Shown piece by piece: positions 52,656-61,889 of a stretch of 64,000 nt of DNA (position 1 is the first letter of the stretch; every line of letters starts with the position of its first letter). The DNA lies in assembly GCA_963732335.1 (NCBI GenBank), contig CAVSZO010000063.1, forward strand, positions 372,001-436,000. Direction: 5' to 3'. Source of the DNA: Desertimonas sp963732335 (GTDB taxonomy: Bacteria > Actinomycetota > Acidimicrobiia > Acidimicrobiales > Ilumatobacteraceae). The notes beneath the pieces are model-generated. The model ran no database searches. It had not been told where the DNA came from and was given only the letters and a program-made list of their open reading frames with translations. The position numbers and the translations under genes are program-made.

Positions 52656-54989
52656 GTGTTGAAGCGCCTCGCCGAGGTGTGTTTCCGACGCCGTCGTCGG
52701 GTCCTGCTGGTGTGGATCCTTGGAATCGTCGTCCTGGGGGCGCTGATGGGGGCGGCCGGATCCGGCTACAGCTCCGACTTCACGCTGCCCGACGTCGAGA
52801 GCAAGCGGGGCATCGACCTCCTCGATGACCAGTTCGGCGGGCAGGGTGCCGGCCAGGTCGGGAACATCGTGTTCGAGGCGGACAGCGGGATCGACGATCC
52901 GGAGGTTCGCCGGGTGATCGAGCCGTTCCTCTCCGAGGTGGCCGAGATCGAGGGCGTTCAGTCGCTGGCCAGCCCGTACGACGAGGGCAACGAGGCCCAG
53001 ACCTCCGATCGCGGCGACGACGCCGGGCGGATCGCCTACGCCTCGTTCGAGGCCCCGTCGGACGCCTCGTTCGAGGAGACGGTGGCGATCGGCGACGACA
53101 TCCGCGCGGTGATGCCGGAGGCCGACGGGGTGCGGATCGAGCTCGGTGGGCAGGCCTTCGCCGAGTTCGAGGTGCCGTCCTCGGAGGCGCTCGGAATCGG
53201 CTTCGCGATCATCATCTTGATCATCGCTTTCGGTTCAGTGTTGGCGATGGGGCTGCCGATCGGTGTCGCCCTCGCCGGCATCGTCTCGGGCTCGATCATC
53301 ACCGGCCTGCTCTCCAATGTCGTCAACATGCCGGACTTCACGTCGACGATCGGGATCATGATCGGTCTCGGCGTGGGCATCGACTACGCCTTGTTCATCG
53401 TCACCCGGTTCCGGGAGAACTTGCACACCGGTCACACGATCGAGCAATCGACACTGGTGGCGATGAACACGGCTGGACGGGCCGTGGTGTTCGCCGGCTC
53501 GACCGTCGTCATCTCACTGCTGGGCATGCTGATCATGCAGTTGAGCTTCATTTCGGGCATGGCGATCGGTATGGCTGTCGTGGTGGCGATGACTCTGGTC
53601 GCCTCGCTCACCCTGCTGCCCGCTCTGTTGGGCTTCGCCGGTGAACGGATCGAGCTGACCAGGAGGCGTGGGCTGATCGCCGCCGTGCTGGTTGCCGTCG
53701 CCTTGATCGGGGTCGGGCTGGGGATCCCAGCGCTGATCGTGGTCACCTTGCCGGTGGCGGTCGTCGTGCTGTTGGCCAGCTTCGCCGTCGCTCCATTGCG
53801 CAAGCCGGTGTTGGAACGAGAGCGTCGACCGCTGCGGGAGACCCTCTCGTACCGGTGGAGCAGGGTGATTCAGCATCGTCCATGGACGGCGGTGGTGGTC
53901 GGCGCCGCGCTGCTGGTGGCCATGGCACTGCCGATCTTCGGGTTGCGCCTCGGGTTCTCCGACGAGGGCAACTATCCCGAGGACACGACCACCCGCCAGG
54001 CCTACGACCTGCTCGCCGAGGGCTTCGGGCCCGGCTTCAACGGCCCGCTCAGCCTGGCCACCGAGGTGCCTGCGGGCACCGACCCGGCGGCCCTGCAGGC
54101 GGTCTCCGACGCGATCGCCGCCGACCCGGGCGTTGCCTTCGTCAGTGACCCGAGGACCAACGACGACGCAGCACCGACCGCGGCCCTGTGGCGGGTCGTT
54201 CCCACCACGGCACCGCAGGACGAAGCCACCACCGATCTCGTCAACCGGTTGCGCGACGACGTCCTCCCCGCCGCCACCGCCGGGTCCGGCCTCGACGTCG
54301 CCGTCGCCGGCGGAGTCGCCATCGGAGTCGACTTCACCGACTACCTCGCCGAACGGCTGCCGTACTTCTTCGCCGCCGTGCTCGGACTGTCGTTCCTGCT
54401 GCTGATGGTGGTGTTCCGGTCGCTGCTCGTCCCGCTCAAGGCGGTGGTGATGAACCTGCTGTCGATCGGCGCCGCCTATGGCGTCGTGGTCGCCGTGTTC
54501 CAGTGGGGCTGGGGCGGCGCCCTGCTCGACATCGAAGGAGCACCGATCGAACCGTTCGTGCCGATGATGCTGTTCGCCATCGTCTTCGGCCTGTCGATGG
54601 ACTACGAGGTGTTCCTCCTGTCCCGGATACGTGAGGAGTGGGACCGCAGCGGCGACAGCCGCGCCTCCGTCGCCGACGGGCTGGCCTCCACCGCCCGGGT
54701 GATCACCGCCGCGGCGGCGATCATGGTCGTCGTCTTCGGCAGCTTCATCGGCGAATCCGACCGGGTCGTCAAGCTGTTCGGCCTCGGCCTGTCGATCGCC
54801 GTGCTGATCGACGCCACGATCGTACGGATGCTGCTCGTGCCCGCCACGATGGAACTGCTCGGCGACCGCAACTGGTGGATCCCCCGCTGGCTCAACCGGA
54901 TCCTGCCCCGAGTCCACATCGAAGCACCCCCCGACCTCGACGCCGAACTCGCCGAACTCCAACAAGACGAGGCCACCAAGGTCGGTTGA
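52656..54989 (+). CDS. MMPL family RND transporter
   Basis: This 777-residue inner-membrane protein of the MMPL/RND superfamily exports lipids or hydrophobic compounds by proton motive force. It starts at GTG 52656 behind AAAGGACAAGCC. Two similar halves each have a periplasmic domain after TM1 or TM7 and five further helices (LGIGFAIIILIIAFGSVLAM in half 1, FFAAVLGLSFLLLMVVFRSL in half 2). MMPL signatures GVGIDYALFIVTRFRE and GLSMDYEVFLLSRIREEWDR carry the Asp-Tyr pairs of the proton relay. Length is usual for the actinobacterial subclass. A large hairpin closes the transcript. Confidence 0.93.
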   Translation: MLKRLAEVCFRRRRRVLLVWILGIVVLGALMGAAGSGYSSDFTLPDVESKRGIDLLDDQFGGQGAGQVGNIVFEADSGIDDPEVRRVIEPFLSEVAEIEGVQSLASPYDEGNEAQTSDRGDDAGRIAYASFEAPSDASFEETVAIGDDIRAVMPEADGVRIELGGQAFAEFEVPSSEALGIGFAIIILIIAFGSVLAMGLPIGVALAGIVSGSIITGLLSNVVNMPDFTSTIGIMIGLGVGIDYALFIVTRFRENLHTGHTIEQSTLVAMNTAGRAVVFAGSTVVISLLGMLIMQLSFISGMAIGMAVVVAMTLVASLTLLPALLGFAGERIELTRRRGLIAAVLVAVALIGVGLGIPALIVVTLPVAVVVLLASFAVAPLRKPVLERERRPLRETLSYRWSRVIQHRPWTAVVVGAALLVAMALPIFGLRLGFSDEGNYPEDTTTRQAYDLLAEGFGPGFNGPLSLATEVPAGTDPAALQAVSDAIAADPGVAFVSDPRTNDDAAPTAALWRVVPTTAPQDEATTDLVNRLRDDVLPAATAGSGLDVAVAGGVAIGVDFTDYLAERLPYFFAAVLGLSFLLLMVVFRSLLVPLKAVVMNLLSIGAAYGVVVAVFQWGWGGALLDIEGAPIEPFVPMMLFAIVFGLSMDYEVFLLSRIREEWDRSGDSRASVADGLASTARVITAAAAIMVVVFGSFIGESDRVVKLFGLGLSIAVLIDATIVRMLLVPATMELLGDRNWWIPRWLNRILPRVHIEAPPDLDAELAELQQDEATKVG

Positions 54990-55032
54990 CAACCTTCGCC
55001 GTCGACCCAGCGGACCGCTGGTGACGGATCTC

Positions 55033-55073
55033 CACGGGCCAGATCCGCCAGCCTTGGCGGATCTGGCCTGTGG
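55033..55073. terminator. Bidirectional hairpin terminator
   Basis: GGCCAGATCCGCCA (55037-55050) and TGGCGGATCTGGCC (55055-55068) form a 14-base perfect stem with a GCCT loop; flanking CCAC/GTGG extends it. It lies between the convergent MMPL gene (stop 54989) and the SRPBCC gene (stop 55088) and should stop transcription from both sides. Confidence 0.8.
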
Positions 55074-55087
55074 AACCATGAACAGCG

Positions 55088-55531
55088 TCAGTGCCAGTTG
55101 CTGATGCGGACGTCGTGGGGGTGCGGGGCGCCGGTGCCGGTCTCGACGAGTTGCTTCAGGCTCATCAGGAACGTCGCCCACTTCGTGCTGCAGTGGGACA
55201 TGAACTCGACCGGCTCCCGCCAGCCCTCGTGCTTGAACAGCACGATCGTGTAATCGTCCTCCTGCTTGAGGTCGAAGCTGACGTGGGTGCCGATCCATTC
55301 CTCCGGGCCGTCGGTCACCTCCCACTCGACCCGCTCGTTCCGGCGCTGGTCGAGCACCTTCATGTCGAACCCGCCGGTGTCGCCGAAGCGGAACTGGATC
55401 GTGCCACCGGGCGTGGTGTCGCCCTGCGTGTCGGTGGTCCACCAGGCGGCGAGACCATCGAGCGTGGTGAGTGCGTCGTATGCCTTGTCCGGGGTCGTGG
55501 TGGCCCCGATGCGATGCAGGATGTCAACCAT
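55088..55531 (-). CDS. SRPBCC (AHSA1-like) protein 2 of the ArsR operon
   Basis: This 147-residue START-like protein starts at ATG 55531. MVDILHRIGATTTPDKAYDAL and LAAWWTTDTQGDTTPGGTIQFRF are typical of the AHSA1 fold. The END motif TKWATFLMSLKQLVETG precedes the stop. The protein binds a hydrophobic ligand in a helix-grip cavity. Its start lies inside the stop region of the ArsR gene (an overlap of eight bases), so it is third in the operon. The ligand is unknown. Confidence 0.85.
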   Translation of the reverse strand: MVDILHRIGATTTPDKAYDALTTLDGLAAWWTTDTQGDTTPGGTIQFRFGDTGGFDMKVLDQRRNERVEWEVTDGPEEWIGTHVSFDLKQEDDYTIVLFKHEGWREPVEFMSHCSTKWATFLMSLKQLVETGTGAPHPHDVRISNWH

Positions 55532-55883
55532 TGTCGTTTCCTTTGTTGTTGGGGGATTGTGATCGTTGGATCGCCTCGGCGATCTTCTTGATGCGCCGCA
55601 GCCGGGCGTCCCAGGTCGCGCCGACCGAGGAGAGTTGGGCAACAGCGCGGGAGAGTTGGGCGTCGTCGACCTGGTAGCGCTTCTCGCGACCCATCGCGGT
55701 CGCGTGGACGAGCCCGGCGCGATCGAGCACATCGAGGTGCTTGGAGACGGCCTGGCGGGTCACCGGAAGGTGTTCGCTCAGGCTCGTGGCGGTACCTCCG
55801 CCGTCGAGGAGCAATTGGTCGAGCATGCGACGCCGGGTCGGGTCGCCGACGGCCGACCACAGGTCGTCGTCGATGACGATCAT
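55524..55883 (-). CDS. ArsR-type winged-helix regulator
   Basis: This 119-residue protein starts at ATG 55883 (MIVIDDDLWSAVGDPTRRRM). The winged-helix core has SLSEHLPVTRQAVSKHLDVL, then AGLVHATAMGREKRYQVDD. Residues for classical metal binding (ELCVCDL) are absent, so it is the non-metal ArsR type commonly paired with SRPBCC proteins. It overlaps both neighbours in the operon. Autoregulation through the two inverted repeats at 56361-56428 is likely. Confidence 0.88.
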   Translation of the reverse strand: MIVIDDDLWSAVGDPTRRRMLDQLLLDGGGTATSLSEHLPVTRQAVSKHLDVLDRAGLVHATAMGREKRYQVDDAQLSRAVAQLSSVGATWDARLRRIKKIAEAIQRSQSPNNKGNDNG

Positions 55884-56347
55884 CACGGCGCCGACATCTC
55901 CCGTGCGGCGCGCTCGGCAATACGAGGGAGGAAGAAGTCCCAGCCCGTGACGTGCTCCCGGTAGGCCTCCTCGAGCACCGCGATGTCCCAGCCCCGCTCG
56001 CGGAAGCCGGTCTCGGTGAGGCGGAGGACGGTGCCGGCACCGGACGGCGAGAGCTCGAACGTCACGAGCAGCGAGTTCGACGGTGTGGGGACCTCGCCGG
56101 GCTCCTGCGTCCAGCGGAACGAGAACAGGCGAGGCGGCTGGACGTCGATCACGGTGATCGGCACCACGTCGACCCGGCCCGATGCCTCGTCGCGCCACGT
56201 CAGCTCGCTGGTCGAGCCGGCCACCGGCTCGATCCCGGTCTCGGCGCTCCACCACTCGCGGATGTGCTCCGGGCGGCTGATGACGTCGAACACGACCTCG
56301 GGCGAGGCCTCGATGTGCAGTTCCCGTTCGATGGTTCCGTATTCCAT
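55883..56347 (-). CDS. SRPBCC (AHSA1-like) protein 1 of the ArsR operon
   Basis: This 154-residue START-like protein starts at ATG 56347 behind GGGAGCACCGCC. EYGTIERELHIEASPEVVFDVIS, REWWSAETGIEPVAGST and GTVLRLTETGFRERGW give the helix-grip pattern, with EEAYREHVTGWDFFLPRI as the last helix. It is the first gene of the three-gene operon, ahead of the ArsR regulator, and shares the last base of its stop with the next ATG. The ligand is not known. It differs clearly from the third gene of the operon. Confidence 0.86.
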   Translation of the reverse strand: MEYGTIERELHIEASPEVVFDVISRPEHIREWWSAETGIEPVAGSTSELTWRDEASGRVDVVPITVIDVQPPRLFSFRWTQEPGEVPTPSNSLLVTFELSPSGAGTVLRLTETGFRERGWDIAVLEEAYREHVTGWDFFLPRIAERAAREMSAP

Positions 56348-56360
56348 GGCGGTGCTCCCT

Positions 56361-56383
56361 ATGCGCAACGATTGGTTGCGCAT
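56361..56383. promoter_or_regulatory. Operator 1 of the ArsR/SRPBCC operon
   Basis: ATGCGCAAC and GTTGCGCAT form perfect 9-base arms around GATTG, 14 bases upstream of the first start codon. Together with the second copy 45 bases away this marks an ArsR-type binding site, presumably for the regulator encoded in the same operon. Confidence 0.75.
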
Positions 56384-56405
56384 CACCATAACGGACCCTC
56401 GCGCA

Positions 56406-56428
56406 ATGCGCAACCATTAGTTGCGAAT
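56406..56428. promoter_or_regulatory. Operator 2 of the ArsR/SRPBCC operon
   Basis: ATGCGCAAC and GTTGCGAAT enclose CATTA. The arms match operator 1 except for one base of the right arm. The centre lies 45 bases from that of operator 1, so two dimers could bind on nearly the same DNA face. Confidence 0.7.
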
Positions 56429-56444
56429 CGAGACCGCAAGGTCC

Positions 56445-56528
56445 CGGACTCTGGTGTCGCCTCGCGGCCAGAAGTGACCGCCTTGCGCGGGAACAGTGCG
56501 AAGTCCCGACAGAAACGGACCATTTTCC
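56445..56528. repeat. Dispersed hairpin repeat, family A, copy
   Basis: CGGACTCTGGTGTCGC opens the element, followed by GCGGCCAGAAGTGACCGCC, TTGCGCGGGAA and the outer ACAGAAACGGACCA segment. It is in the same orientation as 47321-47407. The right end reads CAGTGCG and not GAGTCCG, so its stem is degraded. It lies upstream of the operators of the ArsR operon. Confidence 0.65.
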
Positions 56529-56603
56529 AGGCTGTTGCGAATTGGACAGGGTCGGTGCATGAACATGCGGCCGACAAGCCGGTCGTCTTCCGGGAATCGA
56601 CAG

Positions 56604-56660
56604 CCGATGGGTGTTTACCTGACTGTTCCGTCCCCTGTACACCCATCGGTTGCGGCCGGC
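56604..56660. repeat. Dispersed hairpin repeat, family C
   Basis: CCGATGGGTGT (56604-56614) and ACACCCATCGG (56639-56649) are perfect 11-base arms around a loop of 24 bases with TTACCTGACTGTTCCGTC. The loop and right arm recur at the very beginning of the window. The element lies in the gap 56429-56803, which holds no gene besides these repeats. Confidence 0.65.
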
Positions 56661-56803
56661 AGTGCATGGACATGCGAGACGATTCATGAAGATGCGAACC
56701 GGCCATTTCGCGACCGCCTGTTGCCCTTCCGTGCTACCGATGTGTCGAGCACTTGTCGGGTGTGATCTCGCGGGCGGGCCCGCTGGCCTCCCTTTGAGCG
56801 GCC

Positions 56804-57712
56804 TCAGCCGTCGCCTTCGTAGGCGGCGCGCAGGGCCGCGAGGTCGAACTTCTTCATCGGCAGGAAGGCCTGGGTGACCCGGTCGATCTGCTCGCGCGTG
56901 CCCTGGGCCATCATCTCCCCCATGGCAGCCGGGACGACCTGCCAGGACACACCGAAGCGGTCCTTGAGCCAGCCGCACTGCTCGGCCTCGGGGACGGCGG
57001 AGAGACGCTCCCAGTAGTGGTCGATCTCCGCCTGGTCTGAGCAACTGATCATCAGCGAGACGGCCTCGTTGAAGCCGAAGCCGTGGTCGCGGGCGCTGTC
57101 CATCGCCGCGAACCAGCCGTCGGCGAGGCGAAAGTCCGAGAACATCGTCGTGCCGGGCTCGTCGGGCTCGGAGCCCTCGGGGTAGGGCACTGACTGGCCG
57201 CGCTCGGAATCGCCGAAGACCGAGATGTAGAACTCCCCCGCCTCGGCGGCCTTGCCGCAGACCTGGCCCGTGAACATCAGCGAGGGCACGATCGTCGGCC
57301 GCCGATCGCCCTCCGGATCGGACAGGATCAGCTGCCAGGAGACGCCGTAGCGGTCGGAGATCCAGCCGTAGCGCTTGCTGAACGGGTACTCGCCGAGCGG
57401 CATCAGCTCGCTGCCTCCGTCGGCGAGCTGCGCCCAGACCCGGTCCACGGCCTGAGCCGCATCGGGGACCGAGCCGGGGTCGAAGTTGACGATGAACGAG
57501 ATCGAGGGGTTGATCTCGAACAGCGGCCCGGCGCTGATCGCCATGAAGTCGTGTCCCCAGACCGTGAACGAGACCACGTCGCAGTCACCACTCGGCGTGT
57601 CGCGAAGCGTGGTCACGTCGGTCACCTTCGAGTCAGGAAACACCTCGCTGTAGAGCTCGGCTGCCTCTTTGGCCTGGGTGTCGAACCAGAGGTGGGGCGT
57701 GATCTTGGACAT
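56804..57712 (-). CDS. PhnB-like double VOC protein
   Basis: This 302-residue protein has two modules of the PhnB/3-demethylubiquinone-methyltransferase-like VOC group. Module 1 covers ITPHLWFDTQAKEAAELYSEVF to YGVSWQLILSDPEGD. Module 2 runs from TIVPSLMFTGQVCGKAAEAGEFY to FGVSWQVVPAAMGEMM. The GVSWQ signature occurs in both. The extra C-terminal helix (VTQAFLPMKKFDLAALRAAY) is family-typical. It is free-standing with its start at ATG 57712. Activity is unproven; the methyltransferase name is historical. Confidence 0.88.
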   Translation of the reverse strand: MSKITPHLWFDTQAKEAAELYSEVFPDSKVTDVTTLRDTPSGDCDVVSFTVWGHDFMAISAGPLFEINPSISFIVNFDPGSVPDAAQAVDRVWAQLADGGSELMPLGEYPFSKRYGWISDRYGVSWQLILSDPEGDRRPTIVPSLMFTGQVCGKAAEAGEFYISVFGDSERGQSVPYPEGSEPDEPGTTMFSDFRLADGWFAAMDSARDHGFGFNEAVSLMISCSDQAEIDHYWERLSAVPEAEQCGWLKDRFGVSWQVVPAAMGEMMAQGTREQIDRVTQAFLPMKKFDLAALRAAYEGDG

Positions 57713-57772
57713 CGCAAACTTGCGCTCCTCTCCGCATCGGTAACGCTTTCGACAGCGTGCCCGCTGGTTGGT

Positions 57773-57931
57773 TCAGCCGCGGGTGATCGGGACGCGACTC
57801 GCCGCGGCCTTGGTCTGGTCGACTGGCAACCGGACCTCGAGCACGCCGTCCTTGTCGTTCGCCGTGATGTCCTTCTCGTTGGCCCCGGTTGGGAGCCAGC
57901 GAGAGCCCGGTTCGCGACGTTCGATCGCCAT
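57773..57931 (-). pseudogene. Hsp20/alpha-crystallin remnant
   Basis: The frame from about 57931 reads MAIERREPGSRWLPTGANEK, then DITANDKDGVLEVRLPVDQT and a short end with SRVPITRG. This matches the C-terminal third of the alpha-crystallin domain of Hsp20 (the DGVLEVRLPV strand is diagnostic). The N-terminal arm and the front strands are missing, and a deletion lies between REPG and LPTG. It is a degraded heat-shock gene. The segment 57932-58054 shows nothing further. Confidence 0.6.
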
Positions 57932-58054
57932 CAGCTTCGTCGTACATGCTTCTGACAGGGCATTGCCCCAATCTTCAGGGTTACCCAAGGCGTCGGATTG
58001 GTAAACCGTCGGCCGCGGTGGCCGGGTGCGGTGCTTCTCCGACTACCTGCGGTG

Positions 58055-61000
58055 TCACCCGGCTGGGACTGTCGTCGTGGTTGTCGCCTCCGTCGTCGGT
58101 GACACGTCGGTCGGTGTGGCGGTGACGGGCTCGGTCGGTTCGGGTATCGCGGCGGTCGTCGTCGTCGGGACCACCGTCGTCGTCGGCGGCTCCGTCGTCG
58201 GGACCACCGTCGTCGTCGTCGGCTCCGTCGTCGGGACCGCAGTCGTCGTCGTCGGGGTCTCGACGGCGGCCGCCGCGGTCGTCGTCGGCCCGGCAGTGGT
58301 GTCTGGTGCCGGCGAGCTCCTCGGGGAGGGCGATCAGGCCGATGTCGAGGTCATCTTCGACGCCGGCAGCATCGCCGACGTCGACGCGGACCGTCGTCTC
58401 GGCCGGACCGACCACGACCTTGGCCGGGTCGGCATCGGAGTCGATGGCATCGTCCTGCCCGGCGTCGACGAGCGTCGGCTGGTAGCCGGCCGGGAGCACG
58501 ACCTCGAGCGTGAACGGTCCCGGAGACGTCGGCGTGAGCGCGTAGCGGCCACCTTCGTCGGTGACGTACTCGCCGACGACAGCACCGCCGGCATCGAGGA
58601 GTCGAACGACGACTCCGGGAAGACCCGCCTCGCCAGCGTCCTGCAGGCCGTTGCCATCGGCATCCAACCAGACGAAGTCGCCGATCGGGAGGCCGGGTGC
58701 CTCGGACGTCTCCGGCTCGGAGGACGTCGGCGGTTCGGAGCTGGCCACGGCGGCTGCGGCATCGAGGAGCTGGGACAGGTCGATGTTGCTCAGCCCGTAC
58801 TCCTTCCCGTCGATGATGATCACGGTCTGCCCATTGACGATGCGCACGTGGCTGAGCAGCCACTCGGCATCGGCAGGCGTGGCCGAGGACACCCGGTCCC
58901 CGCTCGCCGCGGTCAGCTGATTCTGACCGCTGGGAGCGACGAGCTGGATCTCGATGTCGTCGCCCTCGCCACCGTCGATGACGTCGGTGCCGTCACCGCC
59001 CAGGAGCACGTCGTCGCCGGGACCGCCCAACAGCACGTCGTTGCCGGCGCCGCCGATGAGGACGTCGTCGTCCTGGCCGCCGTCGGCGGTGAGCTGGATC
59101 GCCCCTGCCTGCAGGCCCGAGGCCTCGACCACGTCGTCGCCGCCGAGGGCGTTGACCGTCAGCCGGTCGTTGGCGGCCTCGGCGCCGGTCATGTTCACCC
59201 GGGCGGACAGCCCGAGGACCGACGTGCCGGCGGCGTCGCCGGTCACCAGGACGACGTCGTCACCGTTGGTGGCGTTGACGATGACATTGTCGGGCTGGCC
59301 ATCACCCCCACCACCAGCTCCCGCCAGGTTGGCGTCGACCTGGTTCACGTCGGTGCCGGACAGGTCGTTGACGACGATCGTGTCGGCGCCGCCGAGGGCG
59401 TTGAAGTCGATGGCCTCGACGTCGTTGAGGTCCATCGTCACGTTGGCGACGTCGCGGAAGAACCGCACCCGCCCGCCGTTGGCCGCGATGTCGATGTTCT
59501 CGGTGGCGTTGGCGCCGACGAACAGCATCGTGTCGGTGCCGGCCTCGCCCTCGAGCGTGTCGTTGTCGTCGCCCGGGTTCCAGACGAACGTGTCGTCGCC
59601 GGCGCCCATCAGCGCCACGTCGTTCCCGTCGCCGCCGTTGATCAGGTCGTTGCCCTCGCTGCCGAAGAAATCGTCGTTGCCGACGCCGCCGTTCATCGTC
59701 AGCTGGATGCCGTCGGCTCCGAGCGAGCGCGGCGTCAACGGTGTCATCGCCGCCAAGGGCGTTGAGCGTCAGCCGGTCGTTGGCCTGCTCCTGGTTGAGG
59801 ATCGTGACCGTGGCGTTGAGCCCGACCACGTTGACCCCGCCGGCGTCGCCGGCGGCGCCGAAGACGTCGGCACCGTTGGTGCCGTTGACCGTGACCGTGT
59901 CGGCTTGGCCGTCACCGCCACCTGCTGGCCCCGCCGAGGTCGAGGCTGCTCAGCGTCAGATCGGTGCCGGAGAGGTCGCCGACGACGACGTTGTCGGCGC
60001 CACCCAGGGCCCGGAAGTCGATCGTCTCGACGTCATCGAGGTCCATCGTCACGTTGGCGACGTCACGGAAGAACCGCACCCGCCCGCCGTTGGCGGCGAT
60101 GTCGATGTTCTCGGAGGCGTTGGCGCCGACGAACAGCATCGTGTCGGTGCCCTCCTGGCCCTCGAGGGTGTCGTTGCCGTCGCCCGGGTCCCATCGGAAC
60201 GCGTCGTCACCGCCACCCATCAGGGCGACGTCGTTGCCGTTGTCGCCGAAGATGTCGTCGTCGTTGTCGCCACCGAGGAACGAGTCGGCGCCCTGCGAAC
60301 CGAAGAGGTCGTCGTCGCCGGCGCCGCCGTCGATCGTCAGCTTGATCACGCCGGCAGGCAGCGTGGTCGCCTCGACGACGTCGTCGCCGCCAAGGGCGTT
60401 GACGACGAGGCTGTCGTTGGCGCCTTCGGAGTTGGTGAGGTTCACCTGAGTCGCCAGCCCGGCCACCGACGCCGAGGTGCCGGCGCCCGTCACGTCGATG
60501 TTGTCGGGGCCGTTGGTGCCGTTGACGATGACGGTGTCGGGCTGGGCGTCTCCGGCGGTGCCGCCGAGGACGCCGGCGAGGTCGCCGTCGAACCCGACGA
60601 CGTCGGTGCCCGTCAGGTCGTTGACGGTGATCGTGTCGGCCCCGCCGAGAGCGTTGAGGTCGACGACCTCGACGTCGTCGACGTCCATCACGATGTTGCC
60701 GAGGTTGCGGGTGAAGCGCAGCCGCTGACCGTTGGCGGACGCCTCGAAGATCTCGTCGCCGCCGCTGCCGTTGAACACCATCGTGTCGGTGTCCGCCTGG
60801 CCCTCGACGACGTCGCTGCCGTCGCCGGGATCCCACTGGAAGCTGTCGTCACCGCCGCCGAGGAACGCGACGTCGTCGCCCTGCTGGCCGTCGACGAAGT
60901 CGTTGTTGTCGCCGCCGAGCAGCACGTCGTCGCCGTTGCTGCCGAGGAGCGTGTCGTTGCCCGCCCCACCGTCGACGGTGATGCTGATGAGCGCGGCGAG

Positions 61001-61760
61001 GTCGCCGGTGGCGGAGAAGCTGTCGTCGCCGCCGTTGGCGTTGAGCACGAGGTTCTCGGACGTGCCGATGTCGATCGCGAAGGGCGCCGGATCGATCCGG
61101 TCGAACCGCACCCGGGTCCCGTTGGCCGTCGTGGTGAAGACCTCGGCGCCGGTACCGCCGTTGACCTGCACGGTGTCGGTCCCGCCACCGCCTTCGTTGA
61201 GGTCGGTGTCGTCGCCGGGGTTCCAGATCATCGTGTCGTCGCCGCTCCCGCCGAAGGCCTGATCGTCGGCGTCGCCCCCGGTGAGCTTGTCGTTGCTGCC
61301 GCCGCCGAACAGCAGGTCGCGGCCGCCGCGGCCCTCGATGGTGTCGTCGCCGGCGAGGCCGAAGAGCAGGTCGCCGCCCGCGCCGCCGCGGAGCGTGTCG
61401 CGGCCGGCGCCGCCGAAGAGGTTGGCCCGGGGCAGCGCGCCGTTCGCCTCGTCGAGGGTGATCACGTCGTTGCCGGCCTGGCCGAACACCTGGATCAATG
61501 CGGTGTTGGCGACCGTCGGCGTGCCTCCGACAACAGGGACCGCGCCGTTGTTCACCAAGATGCGTGCCGGCGGCGTCGCGGCTGATGGTGATCGTGTTCG
61601 CGCCGCTGTCGCCGAAGACGGTGAGCACGCCGTTGGTGAACGTCGCGGTGGTGGCCGCGCTCGCCGGTGAGCTCGCCGCGAGTACGGCGCCGGCCGCCCC
61701 CGCTGTGCCGATGAGCAGCCAGCGAGCAGCGCGCCGCAGGCCATGGATGATTAGCTGCAT
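58055..61760 (-). CDS. Long RTX-like secreted protein with SdrD-B domain and Thr-rich tail (frameshifted)
   Basis: Once frames are joined this is a secreted protein of about 1,230 residues. A signal peptide (LLIGTAGAAGAVLAASSPAS) leads to calcium-binding GGxGxD repeats (GRDTLRGGAGGDLLFGLAGD). Three long modules of about 205 residues follow, sharing NIDIAANGGRVRFFRDVAN and TMDLNDVE-like text. More nonapeptide repeats come next (GGAGNDVLLGGPGDDVLLGG), then a collagen-binding-B-type (SdrD_B) domain with VWLDADGNGLQDAGEAGLPG. A Thr-rich tail (TTTTAVPTTEPTTTT-like) ends at 58055. Frame slips occur near 61562, 59925, 59730 and 58310. The protein is probably surface-attached. No type I secretion or sortase gene is close. 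Confidence 0.75.
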
Positions 61761-61889
61761 CCATCATTGAGTCCTTCCACTGAGGGTGTGTCGGCGCTCA
61801 GTTCGCTCGCCAGCAGCGGATCGGTTCGCGGCGGCGAGACAGGACGCGTATGGCGTGTGTCACGCGGCCGCGGCGGTCAGTCCGCGGGC

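Noticed and set aside
59741..61585. 614-residue forward frame opposite the RTX-like gene
   Set aside because: Its Val/Asp/Gly periodicity is the reverse image of the RTX repeats. It lacks a start site and a recognisable fold.
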